Under the pieces are notes generated by a model. It was not told the DNA's origin and ran no database searches. It worked only from the letters and a program-made list of their open reading frames with translations. The position numbers were made by a program, and so were the translations under genes. 35,901 bases of DNA from Lewinella sp. GTDB lineage: Bacteria > Bacteroidota > Bacteroidia > Chitinophagales > Saprospiraceae. The stretch is taken from contig JAPKCQ010000004.1 in NCBI GenBank assembly GCA_026421165.1, forward strand, positions 1 through 35,901, read 5' to 3'. This document shows, one piece after another, positions 28,446 to 35,901 of the stretch. How positions within the stretch are numbered: position 1 is the first letter of the stretch; each line of letters opens with the position of its first letter.

Positions 28446-30743
28446 ATGAAAAACTTAAATTTAGAAAATAATTTTATTAAAACGTATCCTGTCTTTATTC
28501 CTGATAATGGACCTGTTTGCCGTGTTCGCGGCCCAGGAAAGGGTTTATGGTGTGCTCAAATAATAGCTGTAAAACTACAAATTGGCAGAAACGTATGGGT
28601 AAAGGCAATAGACGCTGCGTCAAAGAGCAAGTCGTTACGGATGCTTGACGTAATTTTTGAATTCATACCTTTAGGAGGAGCGTTGGAATACGATGTTTTT
28701 TTTACCGAAAAAAATATGGGGTTGAAAGGAGAGCTTTTTTTTGGAAATTATTCTTTTTCTGAAACGGTGGGTTTATGGCTTGAAAAAGGCACGGAGGAAG
28801 CTTCTAGCCTGTTGAGCCCAATAATTTCGACGGAAGGATTCATCTTCTCGCCGGAAGAATACCTGGACCTGCTTGAACGCCTTCGGATGGCACTGAGGCG
28901 TTATGACCGTCTGCCAGCGGTTAGCAATGGCCTGGAGGATCTGAATACAGGCTTTTTCAGGCACCGTAGCCTGAATGAGAGTACCGTTTTTATCCGTAAA
29001 CACCTTACCGGATACCTTCGGCGAGGAGCCGATTTGCAGCGCAGCTTTTTATTGGCTATAAACCATAATGCACGCTCTTGGGCTACTGAAAAGCGAAAAG
29101 AGCTAAGAGAGCGATCCACCTTACTGGAGAACATGAAGGAGGAACTCCGTGCTGCCACTAAGACTACGGGCCGTCGCCTGAAGAAAGCATCTTCTGAGAT
29201 AGCGGGTGGATGGCAAGCCTACTTGAATAAATTTAGCGTAGGAGAGGAGGAAGGGGTAAGGAGCCCTAGCCTGGAAAATATGAGTGCAGCCATCGAAAAG
29301 GAACAAGCGTCGGTTAGCGTGAGCTTCCGTTTAATCGGTCGGGAATTAAAGACGGAGGGGATGTCTTTGAACGCACTTACCGTACAGCCTCAACATGGAG
29401 ACTCCGACAAACTTCGTGAGCTGGAGCAGTTTCTTAACGAACTGCTGCGCGAGGTTGATGAAGCTGGCCTTTACCAACTACCCCTGCGATTAACCGACGC
29501 GGCCACTACCCCCCGGCAATTACAACAGCTTGAAAGCCTACTTGCTAAACTCCGCAACACGGAGCGCCATCTGGAGGAGTTACCAATGTTTTACGACCGT
29601 CGTCACTTTTGGTACGCCCAGCCCGCACACCTTCGGAGGTTGTTAGCTCCCCTTCTGGACCTACCCTCAGAAGACTGGGAAATTGCCTTCAGCAGCTGGT
29701 ACTTTGAACGTTGCCTTGAACGTGAACAAAGACCAGAACGCTTTTACCGGGACGTCAGCCCATCCGGTGCCATCCCGGAGGTAATGAGTGAAAAAAATCA
29801 GCCTGAGCGTGGGAATTTGTACTTTCTAATGCCTGAGGATCCCTGGCCAGTGGAAGCGGATTCAGAGGATCTTTTTGTGGATATGAGCGGTAGGGGGCAA
29901 CCGGAGGCAGAAATGAAGACCCGTACTTTATCGCTCGCTCCGCTGTCCGATACCTCAGCGATACACCTTGCAGTGAGCGGCTATCGGAATCCGGTTTTGC
30001 TCTTTAGCCAATCATTTCAACCACTGCATCCGCCGCAGTGGGACGCACATAAGGTAGAGACGCTTCCTGCAGGCCCTGAAGACAGGGTACTGATGCAGAT
30101 GAGTGAGACTACTCCCTGGCTTACGCTTAGTGAGTGGGATGGCCAAAAAGGAGAAAGGGTGAGCGTTTTTTTACCGGAAAACCTAAGCCTGGAGGCAGAA
30201 AATTACTTGCTGGAGCGGTGGGAATCATTGGTCGTTTCTGCTCCTAGAATTACTTTTTTTCATACGTACACTACGGGTAACATCACCCAGGGCTTATTGA
30301 GCGATGGCTTTAACGGCGCTTTTCTGATCTCAGTATTGTTGCGTGCTGCGGAGGCCGCTGAATCGATACCTTTCGATCGCGATGCACTGATAGCCCTTGG
30401 GCGTGAAGTACGGATACGATGTGGGCTGCCGGAACCGGGGGCTCACCCACTGGCGGTACAAATAGGCATTGTTCTGGCGGAGAAACTTCCCGGTTTTTTC
30501 ATCGAAACCCACGTCCCCTGGCGAGATACCTTTTTGCCTCTGGTATTACAGTCCCCTTCGGGAAAAAAGTCTGTACTCTTGCCAGATGGTTGCTTGCCCG
30601 GGATGGCCGGCTATGAAACCGAAACTGCCCGCCACCTGGAATTGGAAACGGCGGGTTTTCGGGTACTTGGCCTGAATGCGCTTAGCGTTTGGGAGGACTT
30701 GGCTGGCGAATTGGAACGGGTGGTTGGTAATGTAAAAGGGTGA
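28446..30743 (+). CDS. Unrecognised 765-residue protein with faint helicase-like features, no ATPase motifs
   Basis: I do not recognise the family with confidence. Residues about 1-115 form a beta-rich region with AT-rich codons. Residues about 210-390 contain long charged, coiled-coil-like helices. Around 405, LPSEDWEIAFSSWYFERCLE resembles the helical insertion of large superfamily-1 helicases (DUF4011/DUF3320 type). Around 513, SGYRNPVLLFSQSF recalls the YR..p.LI.FS helicase motif. The last 100 residues (SVLLPDGCLPGMAGYETETA, then LELETAGFRVLGLNALSVW) recall the nuclease-fold domain at the end of such helicases (D or E, DG, L..GF.Vl.l...W). There is no Walker A or DExx motif, so any kinship means a degenerate or repurposed relative. 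The start is the ATG at 28446; a TTG nine codons earlier is unlikely. It is convergent with tamB, the stop codons being 90 bases apart. Confidence 0.75.
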   Translation: MKNLNLENNFIKTYPVFIPDNGPVCRVRGPGKGLWCAQIIAVKLQIGRNVWVKAIDAASKSKSLRMLDVIFEFIPLGGALEYDVFFTEKNMGLKGELFFGNYSFSETVGLWLEKGTEEASSLLSPIISTEGFIFSPEEYLDLLERLRMALRRYDRLPAVSNGLEDLNTGFFRHRSLNESTVFIRKHLTGYLRRGADLQRSFLLAINHNARSWATEKRKELRERSTLLENMKEELRAATKTTGRRLKKASSEIAGGWQAYLNKFSVGEEEGVRSPSLENMSAAIEKEQASVSVSFRLIGRELKTEGMSLNALTVQPQHGDSDKLRELEQFLNELLREVDEAGLYQLPLRLTDAATTPRQLQQLESLLAKLRNTERHLEELPMFYDRRHFWYAQPAHLRRLLAPLLDLPSEDWEIAFSSWYFERCLEREQRPERFYRDVSPSGAIPEVMSEKNQPERGNLYFLMPEDPWPVEADSEDLFVDMSGRGQPEAEMKTRTLSLAPLSDTSAIHLAVSGYRNPVLLFSQSFQPLHPPQWDAHKVETLPAGPEDRVLMQMSETTPWLTLSEWDGQKGERVSVFLPENLSLEAENYLLERWESLVVSAPRITFFHTYTTGNITQGLLSDGFNGAFLISVLLRAAEAAESIPFDRDALIALGREVRIRCGLPEPGAHPLAVQIGIVLAEKLPGFFIETHVPWRDTFLPLVLQSPSGKKSVLLPDGCLPGMAGYETETARHLELETAGFRVLGLNALSVWEDLAGELERVVGNVKG

Positions 30744-30833
30744 AGGGCTGTGCCTTGACTTTAGGGTTGTGGAGCGAGAAAGGAAATATTGCTCACTCCG
30801 GGAGGTCAGGTTGGGGCGCAGCCACTCACCTTT

Positions 30834-33800
30834 TTATTGCTTCACCCGCTCAACATCTTTCTTAAATCCATCAAAGAATTCGCTGAAGGTGTCAAACTCT
30901 CTGCGCCAGCTAAGGCCGGTACCAACCTGGATCCGCCGGCCACCCGCAATGTCGGGCTGCAGGCGTTCGTAGCCCCGTAGCTTGAGGGTTCGGGAACCGT
31001 TGAGGACGTACTCCAAAACCAAGTTGTTACCGACAAAGGTGCCTGAAGGGCCCAATGCATCATTGTTGTTGAGTACATTGAGATCGTGACGGAGGGTGAA
31101 ACGATTATTAAAGTCCCGGCTGAAGGAGAATTCGAAGGCAGAACCGCGGCTGTTGGCCGTCGTACTGTTGAGGCTCGCGTTGCGGTAGTTGTTGTAGGCA
31201 ACGTCAAAATTAAAGGACGAGATGAAGGCATCTTCTCCAAAGGCATTCTTAACGAGGTCGTTCAGCAGCAGACTCACATAGTTGGAAAGCCACTCACTCA
31301 CGGTGTTAACCACGGCGTCTCCAAAGCCGATGGATAAATCCGAGGGCAAAAACTGCCCGGCAACAATGAGGCCGAAGACTTGCCGGTTAAGCTCATTTTG
31401 ATCCAGTAAAAGTAACCGCCGTTTATTATTGGCGTAGCTCTCCAACTGGCCGTCGAGGCTGGGGAAGCCAATGTCAAAATTAATGTCGGGCTTGGTGAGT
31501 AATCCGGCGAGTTTCAAAGAGAGGTCTACGTCAGTTGCACGACTGGCCTCCGTCGTCAGGGCATTGTCTACATCACCAACGAGGTATTCCTGGATGAAGT
31601 TGAGGATCGGTGTTTTTAGGTTCTCGTAGTCAGCTGCGATGTTGATACTGGCCTCAAAGGGGTCGCCCGTCCAAACAACCGTACCGCCGGGCCGAACGGA
31701 GAATTCTTTATTGATGATGTCGTAGAAAGTAAATAAATAGCTTCCCTTCGTAATGGTAAAAGTACCGAACATCTGAAGGTCGCCGTCCCGCGGTATCCTG
31801 AGCGTTAGATTGCCATTGCCTTGGCCACGTAAAATATCCCCTACTTCCTCGTCAAAAATAATCTCCCCAACGGCCTCATCGGTTACGAAGAGTTCCATCT
31901 CCAGGCTTACACCGGTAGGTTCTCCGGCATTTTCGGAAATGGTTTCTTCTACGTAGAGGCTCCGGTTGACGAAGCGGACCTCGTCGATAGAACCCGCTTC
32001 TACACCGTAATCCACGGGGATTGAGAGCTTGGAATCCTTGCCTACCGTTGCCCTAACGTAGATGTCGGTTTGCTTAAAGTCTCCGGTAAAAGTTACGAGG
32101 CCACTGCCAATAGCGCGGCCGTAGAAATTGGGGTTTTGCCCGGGAGAAAGGTCAAGGGCAAGGAAGCGGTCCGTATTGATCTGGGCGTTAATGCCAAGGT
32201 TTTTTAGCCTATCGTGGGTGATCCCGCCGCTCAGCGTTGCGTTGTTGCCGTAGCGGTCGATTAGCTTTGTTCCCGTTATATCAAAGAGGCTGTTGTTGAT
32301 GTTAACCCGACTTTGGTAGTAGCGGTAGCTGGTTTGTAGGTAATCAATGGTGAAACCGCCGCCCAGGGCGTCGATGTAACCGTCCACGTCGAGCTTTTTA
32401 GGCTGGCCCTTTACGTTGAGCTTCGCATTGAAGAAACCGGTAATATTGGAGACAGAACCACCAACCCAGTACTTGGCCAGATCGAGGGGGTAGCCGTTGA
32501 TGTTGACGCCAAGGTCGAGGTAGCCTTTGCGTTGGGATGGTAGGGGGTCGCTCTGTACCAAATCCGCCTGATTGTACGTGGCCTCGGCGATCAGCTGGGC
32601 GGTATCCCGGTTCAGGTTGAGGTACGTAGTGAGTTTGCTCTTCGGATTTGGTGCCGAGGCATCGATGCGTAGGTAACCGTAGTCTTCGCCGTTCATCAGG
32701 AAGGTATCTGAACGGAACTGAGCACGCAGGCCTTCCTGGCGGAAAACGTCGGCAACGGAGATGGATATATCAATATCTCCGCTAAAGTCTAATTGAGAGT
32801 AGTTCCAAATGGAGTCAATCAGTGAAAGGTCCATGTTGATCAGGTCAAGCTCTAGTCCATTATCGCCGAACTTACTGAGGCTTATCTCCCGATAGTCATT
32901 GTTATTACTCGGTCCCTTACCGCTGCGCAGCGCAAAATTCTGAGTGTCAATGTAGTTGGGCCCAAAAACAATGTAATTACCCCGGCGGATGTTCCACCGC
33001 TGCTGGAATATCTCCAGTTGCGATTCATCAAAACGGAGCTCGAAATTTAGACTATCTGGTAGGCGCAGCTCACCGTCAAGGTTGATCTTGTCGAGCAGGA
33101 TATTGTCTTCATCGCCGCCATAGGTAAGGCCAAAATCGATCAGCCCGTCATCTAGTAAGCTCAGCAGGGTGACACGGTTCAGTAGGTGACGGTTGTTTAC
33201 GAAGGTGGAGTCTACGGCAAAGCCTAGATCACCTTCGCCTTTATTGCTGCTGGCCCGGAGGATGAAATCCACCATCCTGAAATCTGCAAAGTAGACGTTC
33301 GGGGCCGTTAGCTCCATTACCAGACTGTCCTTGAAGCCGTCGTAGCTACCCCGGAGGTCAACGTCTACCAGCGGGCCAAGTTCGGGGGCAATGAGTCGGT
33401 TTAGCCCGCGTGAATCGAGTACGCTAAGGTCGAAACTGAAGCGGTTAGGCGTCGGAACGTTACTGGGCGGTTTGATCTTGAGCCGACGTGCCCAACTGGG
33501 ATAGTGTTTCGCCAAAAAAACCGTGAGGCTGGGGGCCACTTCTTCAATATCGAAGCTGCCCACGAGTTCGCCGCGGGCAATATCACTTTCCAGCTTTACA
33601 ACCTTCTGGCCATCCGCATTGAAGTTAGAGTAGGCCAGGAGACTGTCGATCGTGATGACAACGGTATCCACCAGTATCTGAAAACTGTCCAACTTCACGC
33701 GGCCTTCCATTTCACTAAAATCGGTGCCGATGAGGTTAAGGTCGATCTTACCGGAAAGCGAAACTGGCTTTTTACTCAGGTTGAGCGCTAGCAAATCGAG

Positions 33801-35711
33801 CTCTCCGACCGAGGCGTCAAAATCAAAGGTGGGGATGGAATCCTGAAAGTCCACTTTTCCGAGGAAGTTGAAGTCAATATTATCGTCAGCAATACTGAAG
33901 TTCCCATTGAAGAACTGGTCTTCCAGCCGCCCGTTAATGGTTGCGTTCTGGTAGGCGTATTCCCGGAAAGAAAAACTGCGGATGATGGCGTCGAGGTCAG
34001 CCTTGGCGGTGTTGGCGTTCAGGCCTATGCCGTTGGCGATGCTACCGTCCAGAGATATTTTACCGAACTGAGGGTTATTTGTCCATTCGCCAAGGTCGAA
34101 ATCGTCGAGTGTGAATTTTCCGGAGTAGGTGGCGGGTTTTGGGCCATCAGACGTGATGAGCTGAACGTCAAGGGTAGCACTCCCAATGTCTGAATTAAGG
34201 GTGCCGTCTGCAACGAAGTTGGTAAAGAATCCGTCAAACCGGCCACTGAAACTCAGCCTCCCAAGGCGATCAAAGTTATCCGGAGGAGCGAATTTGGGAA
34301 GCAGCCGGCGCAGCGTGTACATATTCGTTGTAAGCCGGTCGAGCTTAAGGTTCAGCAATTCGGAGCCGGGGCTGGTAAGCTGGCGAGAACTGAAGCTGCC
34401 GGCAAATTTGGTGGCTTGGTCTAGTGCTAACTCAATGTCGCGGCCGCGGAGGCTATTGACCTCCCCCCGGAAGTTTCCACCAATTTCGATTTTGCGCTCC
34501 CGGTTGTCACGGAAAAACTGGTTGAACCGAAGCTTTCGGGCGAAGTACATGACGTCGCGAACGGCCACCTTACTTTTCTTGACGCCGATGTCCATTCGGA
34601 CTTCATCGTTGAAATCAGACCAGCTGTCCCAGCCATTACGAAAACGAAACCGTAAGCTGTCGGAGAGCAAGCTTTGCGGAGTAATCAACTCGAGATCGTA
34701 GAGTTGTAACTCGGTAGAGGTTACCTTCAGATCTTGAACACTGAGTCGGTCGAGAATGAAGCCGGACTTTTCCTTCAGGCTAAGGTGGCGTAGTTTGCCG
34801 AGGAACTCTCCGTCGCGAAAGTCTACGTCGGTAAGTTCGAGGTCTACGTTACTAGTTCCCAGACGCGCAAAATCAATGGCGCTGATGTCCGCTACAGCGA
34901 TCGAATCTTTCCTGAAATTATCAAGGACGTAACTTCCGTCGTAAATCTCGATACTGCCGGCCAGGATCTGAAGGGACGTCTGCTGGGTATCAATGACCTG
35001 CTCGACAAGGTTAATCATTAGGCTATCGAAGGTGGTTTCGAGCGGAGTAGGGGCGAAACTAGTCTGTTTCACGATGGGGGAGCGGAACTCGGCCCTGTTG
35101 ATACGGATGATTTTATTGGGCAGGTCCAGCTCGTCCATGCGGATTACTCCGTTTTCCAGGCTGATGTCCCACCGTTGTCCGCGCACGCTGTCGTTTTGCG
35201 TGAAGGTTACATTACTGAGGTCAAGCTGGTGGAGTTGCAGGTTGAAGGGGTTGTTTCCTGGATTATCTTTTGGTGGGAATAGCTTTTGCAGCGCCGTTGT
35301 TAGATTGCTTTCCGCGTCGCCGAGGTCGCGGCGTATTTTAAAGTTGATGTCTGCAATCAGGATGGACTCAATGACTAGGCCGTGCCAAAGGTCAAAATCA
35401 GCGGCCAGGGTTTTTCCGTAAAGCAGCGTGTCTCCGTATTTATCTTCAATGAAGAGATTCTCGATTGTCATTTCATCGAGCCAGGAGATGCGCACATTGT
35501 CTATCGTAACCCGGGTTTCGAGGGCCTTCTCCATGCTGGCCGTTACTCTATTGACGAGCCAGTTTTGCACCGCGGGTAGCTGCAGTACCAAAACAAGGCC
35601 GAAGAGTACCAGCGGCAGACCGATTAGCCACCGGCGGGCACGGCGCCATCCTTTGCTGCCGCTACGGCGGGGTTTGGGGTTTTCAGACTTGTTTTCCGTT
35701 GGTTGCTTCAT
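30834..35711 (-). CDS. tamB: TamB-type translocation/assembly module protein (DUF490)
   Basis: The 1625-residue protein is anchored by one N-terminal membrane helix (about 29-46, after a basic stretch RRSGSKGWRRARRW), followed by the AsmA-like start ASMEKALETRVTIDNVRISW and a very long series of beta-strands in the periplasm, with patterns such as FNGNFSIADDNIDFNFLG and GGGFTIDYLQTSYRYYQSRV. The C-terminal DUF490 part includes GTFTITKGSYLFTFYDIINK, FSVRPGGTVVWTGDPFEA and QVFGLIVAGQFLP, then a barrel-like end. TamB forms a hydrophobic groove that moves phospholipid to the outer membrane and aids some outer-membrane proteins. In Bacteroidota it is often near tamA; none is seen here, though the window ends soon upstream. 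A TATCTTCG box lies 12 bases before the ATG. Confidence 0.95.
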   Translation of the reverse strand: MKQPTENKSENPKPRRSGSKGWRRARRWLIGLPLVLFGLVLVLQLPAVQNWLVNRVTASMEKALETRVTIDNVRISWLDEMTIENLFIEDKYGDTLLYGKTLAADFDLWHGLVIESILIADINFKIRRDLGDAESNLTTALQKLFPPKDNPGNNPFNLQLHQLDLSNVTFTQNDSVRGQRWDISLENGVIRMDELDLPNKIIRINRAEFRSPIVKQTSFAPTPLETTFDSLMINLVEQVIDTQQTSLQILAGSIEIYDGSYVLDNFRKDSIAVADISAIDFARLGTSNVDLELTDVDFRDGEFLGKLRHLSLKEKSGFILDRLSVQDLKVTSTELQLYDLELITPQSLLSDSLRFRFRNGWDSWSDFNDEVRMDIGVKKSKVAVRDVMYFARKLRFNQFFRDNRERKIEIGGNFRGEVNSLRGRDIELALDQATKFAGSFSSRQLTSPGSELLNLKLDRLTTNMYTLRRLLPKFAPPDNFDRLGRLSFSGRFDGFFTNFVADGTLNSDIGSATLDVQLITSDGPKPATYSGKFTLDDFDLGEWTNNPQFGKISLDGSIANGIGLNANTAKADLDAIIRSFSFREYAYQNATINGRLEDQFFNGNFSIADDNIDFNFLGKVDFQDSIPTFDFDASVGELDLLALNLSKKPVSLSGKIDLNLIGTDFSEMEGRVKLDSFQILVDTVVITIDSLLAYSNFNADGQKVVKLESDIARGELVGSFDIEEVAPSLTVFLAKHYPSWARRLKIKPPSNVPTPNRFSFDLSVLDSRGLNRLIAPELGPLVDVDLRGSYDGFKDSLVMELTAPNVYFADFRMVDFILRASSNKGEGDLGFAVDSTFVNNRHLLNRVTLLSLLDDGLIDFGLTYGGDEDNILLDKINLDGELRLPDSLNFELRFDESQLEIFQQRWNIRRGNYIVFGPNYIDTQNFALRSGKGPSNNNDYREISLSKFGDNGLELDLINMDLSLIDSIWNYSQLDFSGDIDISISVADVFRQEGLRAQFRSDTFLMNGEDYGYLRIDASAPNPKSKLTTYLNLNRDTAQLIAEATYNQADLVQSDPLPSQRKGYLDLGVNINGYPLDLAKYWVGGSVSNITGFFNAKLNVKGQPKKLDVDGYIDALGGGFTIDYLQTSYRYYQSRVNINNSLFDITGTKLIDRYGNNATLSGGITHDRLKNLGINAQINTDRFLALDLSPGQNPNFYGRAIGSGLVTFTGDFKQTDIYVRATVGKDSKLSIPVDYGVEAGSIDEVRFVNRSLYVEETISENAGEPTGVSLEMELFVTDEAVGEIIFDEEVGDILRGQGNGNLTLRIPRDGDLQMFGTFTITKGSYLFTFYDIINKEFSVRPGGTVVWTGDPFEASINIAADYENLKTPILNFIQEYLVGDVDNALTTEASRATDVDLSLKLAGLLTKPDINFDIGFPSLDGQLESYANNKRRLLLLDQNELNRQVFGLIVAGQFLPSDLSIGFGDAVVNTVSEWLSNYVSLLLNDLVKNAFGEDAFISSFNFDVAYNNYRNASLNSTTANSRGSAFEFSFSRDFNNRFTLRHDLNVLNNNDALGPSGTFVGNNLVLEYVLNGSRTLKLRGYERLQPDIAGGRRIQVGTGLSWRREFDTFSEFFDGFKKDVERVKQ

Positions 35712-35723
35712 GCCTATAAGGCG

Positions 35724-35731
35724 CGAAGATA
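35724..35731 (-). promoter_or_regulatory. tamB: Candidate -7 box (TATCTTCG) of tamB
   Basis: The minus strand reads TATCTTCG, one base off TAnnTTTG, ending 12 bases before the ATG at 35711. It gives a very short leader, as at lepA. Confidence 0.45.
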
Positions 35732-35807
35732 AGTCTGGTTCACGTCCTTATTATAGCTAACACGGTTTTGGGCGTAAAGGGTTGGTTTATTAAGGGAAGT
35801 TTAAGAG

Positions 35808-35825
35808 GGCGCGGCCGCAGGTGCA
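35808..35825 (+). repeat. Dispersed 18-bp repeat, copy 6 (consensus)
   Basis: GGCGCGGCCGCAGGTGCA is the consensus form. It lies 97 bases upstream of the tamB start and directly before the 33-bp direct repeat. Confidence 0.6.
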
Positions 35826-35830
35826 GAGCG

Positions 35831-35889
35831 TTGGTCGAGGAGCTGCGCTCCGAGCAGAGTGCATTGGTCGAGGAGCTGCGCTCCGAGCA
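35831..35889. repeat. Two direct repeats of 26 bp, period 33
   Basis: An identical 26-mer beginning TTGGTCGAGGAGCTGCGCTC occupies 35831-35856 and 35864-35889, separated by seven bases. Each copy contains the hairpin GGAGC-TGC-GCTCC and the string GCTCCGAGC that also occurs near 25281. The window ends shortly after, so further copies may exist. Confidence 0.85.
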
Positions 35890-35901
35890 AGGAAAACCCT
35901 G

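Noticed and set aside
30744-30833. Truncated copy of the 18-bp repeat (GGGCGCAGCCACTC) in the gap before tamB
   Set aside because: Only the first nine or ten bases match; too short to call.
34186-34701. 171-codon antisense frame inside tamB
   Set aside because: Low-complexity Ser/Leu/Arg composition and complete overlap with a conserved gene.
35831-35889. CRISPR array
   Set aside because: Only two repeats with a seven-base gap and no cas genes; spacing and repeat content do not fit CRISPR.

Overview
The window looks like chromosomal DNA of a Bacteroidota member, most likely a marine-type Saprospiria/Lewinella relative. Supporting signs are a type IX secretion (T9SS) cargo protein with a C-terminal sorting domain, a PorP/SprF-family protein, a Bacteroidota-type TamB, a YtxJ bacillithiol-system protein, a stand-alone MnmD, many lipoproteins and proteins with Bacteroidota-style leaders, and -7 promoter boxes of the TAnnTTTG type placed just upstream of several start codons. 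The assignment rests on gene content and promoter style only. I see no phage, insertion sequence, tRNA, rRNA or CRISPR array.

Layout. 1-3.4 kb: an unknown coiled-coil exported protein, an OmpH/Skp-like lipoprotein, an EamA transporter and a thiamine-binding-type protein. 3.7-9.2 kb: a 1837-residue T9SS cargo protein built from two copies of a unit holding four CHRD domains. 9.4-13.6 kb (minus strand): an S41 peptidase, an AtpI-like membrane protein, AtpZ, bactofilin and PorP/SprF. 13.9-16.6 kb (minus): a DASH cryptochrome and pyruvate dehydrogenase E1 beta. 16.9-19.4 kb (plus): a tiny lipoprotein, YtxJ, MnmD and RibD. 19.4-21.6 kb (minus): an ABC ATPase coupled to a three-helix membrane protein, and a lipoprotein. 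21.9-25.2 kb (minus): LepA, a lipoprotein and a membrane protein. 25.4-30.7 kb: a CotH-type protein, a small orphan, a PAS-AraC regulator (minus) and an unrecognised 765-residue protein. 30.8-35.7 kb (minus): TamB.

The genes mostly serve the envelope (OmpH, TamB, PorP, bactofilin, T9SS cargo, lipoproteins) and housekeeping (LepA, PdhB, RibD, MnmD). The less explained content is: the 765-residue protein at 28446-30743, which has faint features of a large superfamily-1 helicase but no ATPase motifs; the ABC ATPase/three-helix protein pair; a six-copy dispersed 18-bp repeat family, two identical copies of which are read through as signal-peptide codons; and three unusually long hairpins placed within a few bases to some 15 bases after stop codons, including a perfect 37-bp inverted repeat.
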